A stretch of 64,000 nucleotides of DNA from Limnanthes douglasii subsp. nivea (taxonomy: Eukaryota; Streptophyta; Magnoliopsida; Brassicales; Limnanthaceae): contig JAUPFV010000004.1 in the NCBI GenBank assembly GCA_036936605.1, positions 93,398,334-93,462,333 on the forward strand. Direction: 5' to 3'. Position numbers and translations under genes: made by a program. Shown in pieces: positions 23,714 through 33,000 of this stretch (position 1 is the first letter of the stretch; each line of letters starts with the position of its first letter). The notes beneath the pieces are model-generated. The model saw only the letters and a program-made list of their open reading frames with translations. It ran no database searches and was not told where the DNA came from.

Positions 23714-25353
23714 ATGTCGGAAGCAGAACTAGGGATCAGCGTGGAGGAGTTGATGTCGCTGGAGAGAAGGAATGATGAATTTTCGCCGGAAAAAGAGATT
23801 GAGTCGCCGGAGAAGGAGCCATGGTCGCCGGAACCGCCACCACCGTCGCCGGCGAAGGTATTGAAGAACCAGGCGAACCATGCACCATCGGTTCCATATG
23901 CCGGAACCGATGGTGCATGGCCACGCAGCCGGTCGGTTCCACAGCCCCAGCACCACCGGTGCTGAGGCCAAGAACCGGTGGACCTGGGGCCTCAGTCCGC
24001 TCGGTTCTGAGGCCCCAGCACCACCGGTTCATGGCCTCAGCACCGGTGGTGCTAATGGCCGTGTCCGGCCGGTTCTGAGGCCTAGAACCACCGGTTTTAG
24101 GCCTCAGAACCTTGAATTTGCGCATTTTTTTTCGAAAAAAGGCCTGATTTTTTTTATGTTGTTAACTATACTTGAATGTTTATTGTGTTTTTTTGTTGTG
24201 TAACAGGGGACGGATGTCGCAAGTGGGACTGAGGCACCTTCCGCTACCGATTATAGTCATTTGTTCTTCACTACCGAGTTCTACACACACGACGCGTTGG
24301 TGAAATGGGTTACGAAGATCGGAAAACTTTATGGTATGGTTATCAACATAAGCCGGCGCGACAAAGTAAACAGCAGAAAAAATCCGAGAGTTTATTTCCA
24401 GTGTGAGAGGGGGGGGGGGGAAATATATTCCAAGGGTTGCAGAAAAAGACCGCAAACGGAAGTCTACAGGAACGAAAAAGATTGACTGCCCATTTGAGCT
24501 TCTCGGGTCAATGGTTGCCCCAGATCAATGGAAGTTAGAAGTAAAATGTGGTACTCATAACCATGACACTTCTATACATCTAGATGATCATTCTTTTGCT
24601 GGCCGTTTGAATGATGAAGAGATGGAGTATGTTGAACGAGCGACCTTCATTGGTACTAACCCCAGAGATATACTGAATGGTGTGAAGAAATTGAACGAAG
24701 ATAATGTTTCTACCATGCGAACGATCTACAATGCACGACAAAAAAATCGGGTTCTAAAGAAGGCGGGTAGGTCACAACTTCAGTTCTTGTGGGGTGAGCT
24801 TAAGTCACATAATTATTATGAATGGCATAAATCTGGTGAAGACGATGGACAAATCATTACAGATTTGTTTTTTTCCCATCATGTCAGTGTTGACCTTTTG
24901 CGCACATTTCCGACAGTTTTGATTATGGATAGTACATATAAAGTGATACGGTATGGTATGCCATTTTTCGAGATAGTGGGTGTGACGTGTACTGGATTGA
25001 CTTTCTGTGCGGCATTTGCCTTCATGTCGGGTGAGAAGTTAAACAACTTCAAATGGGTATTAGAGTGTTTGAAATCGTTGATTTCCGTTCATGGAATTGA
25101 AGAACCGCGGGTCATCCTAACCGATAGAGATTTAGCATTGATGAATGCTATAGAAGTGGTATTCCCAGAGACAACGCATATGTTATGTCGTTGGCACATT
25201 AACCAAAATGTTCAAGGGCAAACAAGAAAGCACTTCCGCGAGAAAAGTGATCATAAAGAATTTGTTAGTGCTTGGAAGAAGATTGCGTATAGTGAATCAT
25301 GTATTATTGCATTAATTCATTCAAATTACCAACTTATAACGAAAAGCCAATAA
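23714..25353 (+). pseudogene. MULE transposase, FAR1-type, frameshifted and C-terminally truncated
   Basis: Exon 1 is 23714-23857 (MSEAELGISVEELMSLE, acidic and Pro-rich). A GT-AG intron at 23858-24206 holds motif array 1. Exon 2 starts at 24207 in the same frame and codes a FAR1-like zinc-binding domain (FYTHDALVKWVTKIGKLYG; later DCPFELLGS...KCGTHNHD). A run of 12 G at 24409-24420 shifts the frame inside this domain. The MULE catalytic domain follows, with the first Asp in LIMDSTYKVIRYGMPF and the second in ILTDRDLALMNAIEVVFP, then LCRWHINQN. The frame ends at 25353 soon after SAWKKIAYSES, before the third acidic residue and the SWIM zinc finger. Excision and insertion activity is therefore not expected. 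Confidence 0.85.
23882..24111. repeat. Motif array 1 (11 units, 22-23-bp pitch) in transposase intron
   Basis: 13-mers start at 23882, 23904, 23927, 23950, 23972, 23995, 24018, 24040, 24063, 24085 and 24107 (last partial). Examples: GCACCATCGGTTC, GAACCGATGGTGC, GCACCACCGGTGC, GTCCGGCCGGTTC. Spacers are 9-10 bp and often contain TGAGGCC or its complement. An 18-bp perfect stem is formed by 23878-23895 and 23903-23920. The array fills most of the first intron. Confidence 0.9.
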
Positions 25354-25440
25354 TCATTTCATAACTAAAATAAAACATCACAAACAAGCAACAACAACAT
25401 ATTCTAAACATTAGTACATAACTTGATATAGAACAGACAG

Positions 25441-25830
25441 TTAGTCAAAATCATAACCTCCATTGTCGCTGAGAATACGCACTGTTTCCTCCTTCATGGC
25501 AATTTGAGAATGAACGTATTGTGCCATTTCCAACGACATATAGTCTGTGATCATTAAGCCAAAGGAGTCGAACGCTTCATTCCTAACTTCTGGGGGCTCG
25601 TTAAACACCAAGAACATCAGTCCACTAGTTATAGACTTGTACCTAGTGGCTACCTCCTGACGAGTACGGGATCGAGGCATTTGTCTAGATGTAGACATTT
25701 CGCCGTACATGAAATACATCATACACAAAACTTCATCAAAGAACTCATCGGTATTATCGTCCGGCCGTTTGAACTTCACAGCTTTCGCAGCCTTGAGCAG
25801 ATGAGCATCATCAAACACACTCCAACCCAT
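25441..25830 (-). CDS. Unrecognised 129-aa protein of MULE-1
   Basis: An intact minus-strand frame. The start chosen is the ATG at 25830 (MGWSVFDDAHLLKAAKAV), 71 bp from a TATATAAG box. I do not recognise the family. The product is mildly acidic at the C-terminus (LSDNGGYDFD) and looks helical, with a Met-rich middle (DEVLCMMYFMYGEM), a short Arg/Ser patch (RQMPRSRTRQEV) and no membrane segment or zinc motif. It lies tail to tail with the truncated transposase and downstream of the PMD gene on the same strand. Its start region lies between the transposase remnant and array 2. It could be an element accessory protein, for example a DNA-binding partner of the arrays, but that is a guess from position only. 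Confidence 0.6.
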   Translation of the reverse strand: MGWSVFDDAHLLKAAKAVKFKRPDDNTDEFFDEVLCMMYFMYGEMSTSRQMPRSRTRQEVATRYKSITSGLMFLVFNEPPEVRNEAFDSFGLMITDYMSLEMAQYVHSQIAMKEETVRILSDNGGYDFD

Positions 25831-25894
25831 TAAGATAAACTTCAACTACTTTAAAAGGAGAGTTTTGTGTGTTTGGTGTTGTAAGGTATGGTTC

Positions 25895-25902
25895 CTTATA
25901 TA
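25895..25902 (-). promoter_or_regulatory. TATA box of the 129-aa gene
   Basis: Minus strand TATATAAG, about 65-70 bp upstream of the ATG at 25830, with an A/C-rich leader between. Array 2 begins about 95 bp further upstream. The same octamer precedes the PMD gene and the MULE-2 transposase. Confidence 0.55.
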
Positions 25903-25996
25903 GAAGAATGAGAGTTTACATTGGCGGGAATTCTAGAGCGCGAAAAAAGAAATCGCGGGAAAAAAAACCGGGAAAAAAATTCCAAGACAAAATTGC

Positions 25997-26284
25997 GCAC
26001 CATAGGTACTGTCTTCTGTGTACCTATGGTGCACAGTCTGGTGTACCATCGGTACAGTAGACTGTGTACCGATGGTCCCATGCACCGGTCGGTACGTAAC
26101 GTGCCGGCCGGTGCATGGTACCATCGGTACATAGTCTAGTGTACCGATGGTACATCAGACCCTGTACCGATGGTACCATGTACCATCGGTACTGCCTCCT
26201 GTGTACCCATGGTGCACAGGCTACTGTACCATGGGTACGCAGTAGTGTGCACCATAGGTACCACTAACTGCGTACCCATGGTGC
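25997..26284. repeat. Motif array 2 (14 units, 23-bp pitch, paired inverted motifs)
   Basis: 13-mers start at 25997, 26020, 26043, 26066, then a compressed centre (26082, 26101), then 26118, 26141, 26164, 26180, 26203, 26226, 26249, 26272. The main form is GTACCATCGGTAC or its complement GTACCGATGGTAC. Neighbours form reverse-complement pairs whose centres change together (ATA/TAT, ATC/GAT, CAT/ATG), so each pair can fold into a 13-bp stem with a 10-nt loop. Spacers are 10 bp with varied sequence. It is placed upstream of the 129-aa gene promoter. Confidence 0.92.
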
Positions 26285-26858
26285 AATTTAACTTGTATTT
26301 TTTTTAAAAATATGTTTTCGGTTTATGGGGTTTTTTTTGACAAGTTTATACCCGAATGTTATTGTGTTTTGGTGTTATGGATTTTAAGTTTATACCCGAA
26401 TGTTATTGTGTTACTATTATAATTTTAGTTTTTGACGAATTTAATATGAAGTGAAGTACAGAAAATCGAGAATTACTAGTATAATGTTATGGTGTTTTGG
26501 TGTTATGGTATGACTTATGTTAGATCAAGTTAAGTACAAAAAATCAATAAGAACAGTAAAAGCAGTAGATAGTAGAAGTCATAAGTCATATTACAAAGTA
26601 GATGTCATAAGTCATAATACAAAACAAGATACTGAAACAACTAAGAAGTCCACAGGAATGAAAGATCATAACAACGCTAGAACAAGTCCGATGATGAGGA
26701 CGAACAACCATGGAGAGAATAGCTGCAGGACCTGATCTCTCCACCTCAGCGCACCCGCCTCCCCACGCTCGACGGGCATAGTAACAATGGAGCGAACGAC
26801 GTCTAAAAGTCTATCGTCCGTGGTACGCGGTGGGGGAGTGATAGTATGCCAACCATAC
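26285..26858. other. Non-coding stretch with small repeats; possible alternative end of the PMD gene
   Basis: The word AAGTTTATACCCGAATGTTA occurs at about 26342 and again at about 26385, with nearby GTTTTGGTGTTATGG copies. On the minus strand 26666-26896 is an open frame (YLAEYGWHTITPPPR, then a hydrophobic tail WLFVLIIGLVLALL). It could be the original C-terminus of the PMD protein in a shifted frame. Confidence 0.45.
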
Positions 26859-29427
26859 TCAGCCAGGTACCTCCAGTGACTGTCTATATGTGGCAATGGT
26901 AACTGTCAAACGATCCTCAGCAAGCAAGTGTTGACGCCAATCTAGCCATGCGCTCTCTCGCCACGTGTACCTCGCCAGATCTCCTTTCCTGTAACCCGGT
27001 CGTAGTACAAGTGGGAGTTGGGGCTCATCCTGAACCCGTCCGAACTGGCGCATAACCCGATCAGGCATGTAGCCCTCGACCGTGCTCATCATCCGCAAAG
27101 GATAAACAATAGTGCGGATCTCCTGGGCTGGAAACTGGACTCTAATGCCCTCGTATGGCTCAAATAGGACCTGTTACAAAGCATTACAACAATTAGATTG
27201 ATTTAAAATCCTAACACTTAATATCAAAATTGTAATGGGAAACAAATATTTAAAAACTTACATCTGACTCCTTCTGATCAGCAAGGAGAGTACGAATGAC
27301 CGATTTGGGGCGGATGTTTTGCCCAACAATCTGCTTCGGCAGCCACTTCACAATCCTAGGCTGCCTCGCTACGTGGTCAGCATTCTCGGAGGCACTAAAC
27401 GCTGGGAAGTGGTCATAGATCCAACAATCAAGCATAGCTACAAAACCATAAAGGTTATGCTTCGATGCTTTCGAAGCATCACCTAAACCACGGAACAGGA
27501 ATGCCAATGCACTCGTACCCCACGCTATGTCCCACAACCCAGAGTCCATATTGGCTAACCCGTAAGTGTAGTCAGCCTTCACGCTCTTCTGACTAGTATC
27601 CGCAAAAATAGTGCAACCAAATAAGAACATAAGGTATGCTCGTGATACCTGGCGGATAGTCGCATCATCAGTCTGCTCGATGTAGCGCCCCCTGGTGAAA
27701 GTCTCCCTCAGCCACTTTATCTTGAAGCCAACGCCTCTGGTGGACTGTATCTCTGTGCGGACCTCATCCACTGTCAGACCTAACATACTAGCGTAGTAGC
27801 TGTATGCCTCGTCACGTGGAGCCGTGACTACATCAAGTGTCCGACCAACTACATGGAGACCTGTAATGCAGCTGACATCATCGAGCGTAATCGTCATCTC
27901 TCCAAATGAGAAATGGAAAGTGTTGGTCTCCTGATGCCAACGCTCAACAAAAACCTCGTCTAAGACGGAATGTGTGAAGTACTGAGGCAGGTGGGCTATA
28001 AGAGGACCTAAAGGAGTCCGCGCCAAAAATCGCTGCACATCTGGCTGAGCAGTCAAGTCCTACATACGTAGCACATTATAATGTGCCTGTACGCCCAGTG
28101 TAGTGCGACCCTATAAATTAAAAACAAAGTCAGAACATAATAATAGAAAAACCTTAGAGTAGACGTTTAATAATTAGGTACTTACCTGTCCGATGAAGAC
28201 GTGGTACGCCTCATGCTCCTTGTAGTCAGGAAATAGAGGGATCTTGTTGCATTTCAGAAATGCAAACGTCTTTCGTTGCTCCTCGGTGTGGATGGCATCT
28301 ATGTGCTCCTCGTCAATCGTGTCCTGCTCAGGGTCCCCAGTGGCATCCACCCTGTCGCTAACAGGTGGTGGATGTGTAATAGTATGCGCAGGGGACGCAG
28401 CTCTGCGAGAAGGAGAGGGAGGTGGTGGATCACTAGCACCGGGAGGTGGTGATCTATGTGTATGCGATGACGACGTCTCTCGTCGTGAGGACCCTCCACC
28501 TCTGATATCAATCGCCTCAGTCGCTATGGCCTTTTCCTTCCTCTGGCCATGCTTGATTCGGCGCAAAGACCGATCAGTCCGTATCCGTTCCTCCTCCTCC
28601 CTAAGACGAATAGTCTCAGAGTCATCTGGAGTATCTCGTCCGCGCTTGGCATCGCGGACCCGCTCATCCTCAACCGCGCGAACAGTCTTAATACTCTTGT
28701 CTGGCGGTGGTGGACGTGACCCAGGGGGGTACGCCCTGGATCGTGGAAGACGTCGCTCCTCCACTGCGTCTGACCTACAAAAATACAAAACAAAGAAAGA
28801 AATTAATAACACTAACATATAAAATTTAAATCAACAACACTCCTATACGTATGGTGAAATTTGAAGTTTTTTTATTAAAAAAAATACCATACGAGAACTT
28901 TTGAAACCCAAAAATTAGAGTTTTTTTTAAAAAAATTAGGGTACCATAGGTACCAAAGAGGGTGAACCGAGTGGCACGAGAGCTAGTGCCGCTCGGTTTC
29001 GGCACTGTGTGCCGAACGACACAGGGCATTGTGCCGCTCGGCACACAGATGGTGTGCCGCTCGGTACACAGTTGGTGTACCGAGCGGCACACCATCACGC
29101 ACCGATGGTGCGCCTTGGGCAGCACCATCGGTGCGTATGCCTAGTACGCTCGGTACTGGGCATACGCACCGATGGTGCTGCCCAAGGCGCACCACCGGTG
29201 CGGCGCCGGCCATTTTCCAGCCGGCGAGTTGGCTGGAAAATGGCCCAAATAATCATCCTAAACCTACCCTAAACCCTAATTCTCTACCTAATTCTATCCT
29301 AAACTCAAAATTAAACCCTAAATCTAACCAAAAACTAAAATTCATACCTAAAGCTAACAAAATTAAGTAACAAAATTAATTTGGGGACTTACGTAGGAGG
29401 CGGCGGAGGGTTTTTGTTCTTGACCAT
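26859..29427 (-). CDS. Plant mobile domain (PMD, aminotransferase-like) protein of MULE-1
   Basis: Spliced minus-strand gene. Exons are 29427-29393 (MVKNKNPPPPP), 28774-28186, 28059-27262 and 27170-26859, all joined by GT-AG and in frame, giving about 577 aa. For exon 3 the nearer acceptor at 28110 would include a TAG; the acceptor at 28060 avoids it. Residues 1-200 are charged and Pro/Arg-rich. The PMD follows with marks such as FVERWHQETNTFHFSFGEMTITLDDVSCITGL, and the C-terminal part has MPDRVMRQFGRVQDEPQLP. PMD proteins are found both in transposons and as host proteins (MAIN/MAIL in Arabidopsis, linked to silencing and genome stability); the biochemical role is unknown. The frame stops at 26859 after SLEVPG, where relatives seem to continue, so a late frameshift is possible. 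Confidence 0.8.
28941..29201. repeat. Motif array 3 (12 units, 22-23-bp pitch) in PMD intron 1
   Basis: Units start at 28941, 28964, 28986, 29009, 29031, 29054, 29077, 29099, 29122, 29144, 29166 and 29189. The left part uses 14-mers of the type GTGCCGCTCGGTAC / GTACCGAGCGGCAC with 8-9-bp spacers. The right part uses 13-mers GCACCGATGGTGC and relatives. It lies entirely in intron 1 (28775-29392) of the PMD gene. Confidence 0.9.
29099..29201. repeat. 43-bp inverted repeat (hairpin) at the end of array 3
   Basis: Arms 29099-29141 and 29159-29201 are reverse complements with a single mismatch, including the spacers and not only the motifs. The 17-base loop has its own 5-bp AGTAC/GTACT stem. The transcript of intron 1 would fold into a long hairpin. 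Confidence 0.92.
29208..29245. repeat. 15-bp perfect inverted repeat
   Basis: GGCCATTTTCCAGCC (29208-29222) and GGCTGGAAAATGGCC (29231-29245) with an 8-base loop, directly after array 3. Confidence 0.9.
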
Positions 29428-29593
29428 AATGAAGGAGGAGGAGGAGGAGGAGGAGTGGTGGTGGTGGTGGTGGTTCGCTGGAAAAATTAAGAGATAAGTG
29501 AGGTGAGATTCTAGAGAGAAGTGAGAGGTATGAGTGAAGTGAGAGAAAGTGTTGGTTTAAGTGGAGTAGATGAAGTTAGTAAAAAAAAAATGG

Positions 29594-29601
29594 CTTATAT
29601 A
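29594..29601 (-). promoter_or_regulatory. TATA box of the PMD gene
   Basis: Minus strand TATATAAG, about 107 bp inside the right end of MULE-1 and about 167 bp upstream of the PMD ATG. The leader between is GA/CT-rich with GGA and GGT triplet runs (29431-29472). Confidence 0.55.
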
Positions 29602-29667
29602 CCCACAAAAGGGCATTTTTGGAAAAAATTGGGTATACTTAGATCACCTTTAGGTATACTCAAAATT

Positions 29668-29708
29668 GGATATACTTAAACTCGTTTTGGGTATATATAG
29701 CTTGACCC
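29668..29708 (-). repeat. Right terminal inverted repeat of MULE-1
   Basis: Reverse complement begins GGGTCAAGCTATATATACCC and shares ACGAGTTTAAGTATA with the left end. Confidence 0.9.
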
Positions 29709-29717
29709 TAACACAAA
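29709..29717. repeat. Target site duplication of MULE-1, right copy
   Basis: TAACACAAA, exact copy of 23389-23397. Confidence 0.9.
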
Positions 29718-30057
29718 TTAAATCATATCAATAGATGACATCTTACCAATCGAAAATTAAAACTGACAAAATAATCCGAAATCAGAAGGGAAGGCCTTTA
29801 AATCTGAAAATTAGAATAAAATGAAGAATACACTTAAGCATAAATTTAAGGGTTTAAACCAATTAGTAATATTTATTAAACAATAATCATTTGAAAAAAA
29901 GGTGAAATAGTTATGATACAGCAAATAAGTAATAAATATGTACTAAATGTATCAGAAAACGTCTTCTGCGGCCAGAATTCTGTCGTCGTCTCCGTTTCGC
30001 ACATTATCCATTTTCGTCATTGCCAAGTTGCCAACTGCGTGGAAGAAGAGGACGACA

Positions 30058-33000
30058 ATGGAACCTGCTATGTACTTTCCTAACAAACAATACCACACTT
30101 CACTATCTCCATTTCTAATCTCTTCTTCTATACGATACAACTCACTAGCTTCGTCATCTTTGCTAAACCGCTCGATCGCATTCACCAACGATAATCGGTA
30201 CCGTAGTTGCTCTACAAGATTCGTGAAAGATAGAGTCGAAGTAGGAATCGAAAACGACGGAAATCGCGAACCGGAAGAGGATAGCAAAAACACCGAGACG
30301 ATCGTATCGGCTTGTTTAGTAGGGTTAATTACAGGTATCGGTGTTGTTCTCTTCAACAACGGGGTTCATGTAATTCGAGATTACTTTTGGGATGGGATTC
30401 CTTACCGAGGTGCTTCGTGGTTAAGAGAGGAACCGTTTGAGTCCAGTTGGTTGCGAGTCATCTGTGCCCCCGCATGTGGAGGCTTGATAGTGAGCTTTTT
30501 GAATGTGATACGAGAAGAAGTCGATAGTGTTGACAACGACGACGATGACAACGATGATGCTTGGCTCGATCGAGTAAAGGCTGTTTTGCGGCCTTTATTG
30601 AAGACAGTAGCTGCTTGTGTCACCCTTGGGACTGGGAATTCTTTGGGGCCTGAAGGTCCCAGTGTGGAGATTGGAACTTCCGTAGCTAAGGGAGTCAATA
30701 ATCTCTTTGGTAAAAGCCCCCGGACAAGATTGTCCCTGCTTGCTTCGGGCTCTGCTGCTGGACTGGCTTCTGGTTTGTGGAGTGATCCATATTACCTAGT
30801 ATATTACCAAACTGTTATCACGTGATTCAGTTTTATCTTTGTTTTGTGTTGAACCAGTTACTAAATATGGCAAAACCATAAAGTTTTTGAGTTCAAGTAG
30901 TAGAAAAGTTGGTCAGTACAGTTGTTTTGTGCATTGTAGGTTTCAATGCAGCTGTTGCTGGGTGCTTCTTTGCAGTTGAGTCTGTGCTGTGGCCATCACC
31001 GGCTGACTCATCTGTATCTCTCACAAACACGACTTCCATGGTTATCCTTGGTGCAGTAATTGCTGCTGTTGTTTCCCAAGTAGGCCTTGGAACCGAACCT
31101 GCATTCAAGATCCCAGAATATGACTTCCGCTCTATCGGTGGTAATTCTTTCATTCCTTTCTCTTGTTAATCAAATTTTGTTTTGTTTATCATGCTACTGT
31201 GGCTTTAGTAATAATAGGTACTGTATATGGACTGTGAAGCTATTGACTTATAAAATAGAAACTGGTTAGAGGTAGATTTTATTAATGCTTTGAAGTTGAA
31301 CCTAAACTCTGAAGACTTTATTCTAAGAGCTGATCTTGTTGTCAGAAATCCCGCTATATCTGCTTCTGGGTATGATATGTGGTTTGGTGTCAGTCGCCTT
31401 AACTAGATGTACATCCTACATGTTGGGGGCTGTTGATAATGTTCACAAGACCGCTGGAGTACCAAGGGCTGTGTTCCCTGTACTAGGTGGCTTAACTACT
31501 GGAATCATAGCCTTGATGTATCCTGAAATCCTCTACTGGGGTTTTCAGAATGTTGACATTTTATTGGAATCTCGGCCGTTTGTAAAAGGCCTCTCAGCTG
31601 ATCTCTTGCTTCAGCTGGTTGGCGTGAAGATAGTTGCGACCTCACTGTGCCGAGCCTCTGGATTGGTTGGTGGCTATTATGCCCCATCCCTATTTATTGG
31701 TGCAGCAACAGGAATGGCGTATGGAAAATTTATTAATCTTGCCGTTGAGCAATTAAATCCAGCAATTCATCTTTCCATCCTGGAAGTGGCATCCCCGCAA
31801 GCATATGGTTTGGTAATGTCCCCAATACCTTGTTGTTATTTCACCTTTCTGTTAAGTGGCAAAGTAATATAAAGTTTTATGGTTTGGAATAATATATTTT
31901 TCTTTTGTTTCATCATCTCACTATATGGTAGTTTAATGTGTCTAATATGCTTACAAGTGCTCATTTCAACTAAGAATGCATTAACTTCAAGTTTTTTATT
32001 TATGGTGAGTACAATGTTAAGTGATGGTAATAGTAGCTTCTGACTAAAAACACAGAAGATAATTCTGAAATGCTTTTAAAATGAATGAAGCACAGTCTAG
32101 TGGACATGTCTCAATATTAAAATCCAAAAAGTATATGACAGCTATAAATGCTAAGGGGAACGTTATAGGCCATAGTTACGAGCCCTGAATTTATTATGCC
32201 CCTTCAATAGCCTGGTTGCAACTTTCATGACTTCTTTTGGGACATTGATGTAAAATTGAAAATATAAAAGGTCATGGAAATTATAAAGATGATAAAAGAA
32301 GTTCTAAAGAGGGTATCAGAAGGTAAATAACTACTGTAAGCATGGTGGAGAGATCCACAATTTCTAACACAATAGTTTAATATATAATGTATAGGTTGTT
32401 AAAAAATTTAGGGAAAGCTTCAAGAGTTAAGTGATTTTTCTTTTTTGTCCCTGTAGCAATTATATTGTCTAAATGAACTGATTAATTTATTAATTTTCTC
32501 ATTGTCAATAGTAAAAATCTGATAACCCGGTAGTTGACTCTGTATTGCTAGACCAGAAGTTTTAATAATATACATTTTAGATAAGCGTTATAATGCATTT
32601 GGTTATTCATCATTGAAAATTTAAAAACTTCGACATTAGTCTCATATGAGCTCTATCACAGGTTGGAATGGCTGCTACTCTTGCTGGGGTGTGTCAAGTT
32701 CCTCTTACGGCAGTTTTACTGCTTTTCGAACTTACACGAGATTATTATATAGTTTTACCCTTACTGGGAGCTGTTGGTATGTCATCATGGATTACATCTG
32801 GACTAACAAAAAGAAGAGACGCTAAAGAAAGCAAAGACGTCAAAGAAAGAAGCAGCAGTAATACAGCACCATTACCTCAAACATCGTCCTCCGATCTAGT
32901 TGAGTTATCTTCCAGTTATAACGAGGAATCTTATGAGAATAACCTTTGTGAACTTGAGAGTTCTCTCTGCGTCGAGGATACCAATTCTCAAACTAAAGAG

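Larger units (their letters stand above)
23398..29708. mobile_element. MULE-1: Mutator-like element carrying a plant-mobile-domain gene
   Basis: A 6.3-kb element with terminal inverted repeats of about 41 bp (GGGTNNNGCTATATATACCC start), flanked by a perfect 9-bp target duplication. Contents from left: a truncated FAR1-type MULE transposase (plus strand), an unrecognised 129-aa ORF (minus), and a spliced plant-mobile-domain gene (minus). Three motif arrays with a 22-23-bp pitch sit in the first intron of the transposase gene, in front of the 129-aa gene and in the first intron of the PMD gene. The transposase lacks its C-terminal part, so movement would need help from another copy. The perfect duplication and conserved ends suggest a fairly recent insertion. 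Confidence 0.9.

Noticed and set aside
25997..26284. CRISPR-like look of short repeats with equal-length spacers
   Set aside because: Repeats are 13 bp and alternate in orientation, spacers are 10 bp, there are no cas genes, and the context is a plant nuclear MULE.
28244..28822. 192-codon plus-strand open frame
   Set aside because: Shadow of exon 2 of the PMD gene. The minus-strand reading has splice sites and joins the domain in frame.
29255..29345. Telomere-like AAACCCTAA words
   Set aside because: Only scattered, degenerate copies inside a MULE intron; no tandem array of the heptamer.
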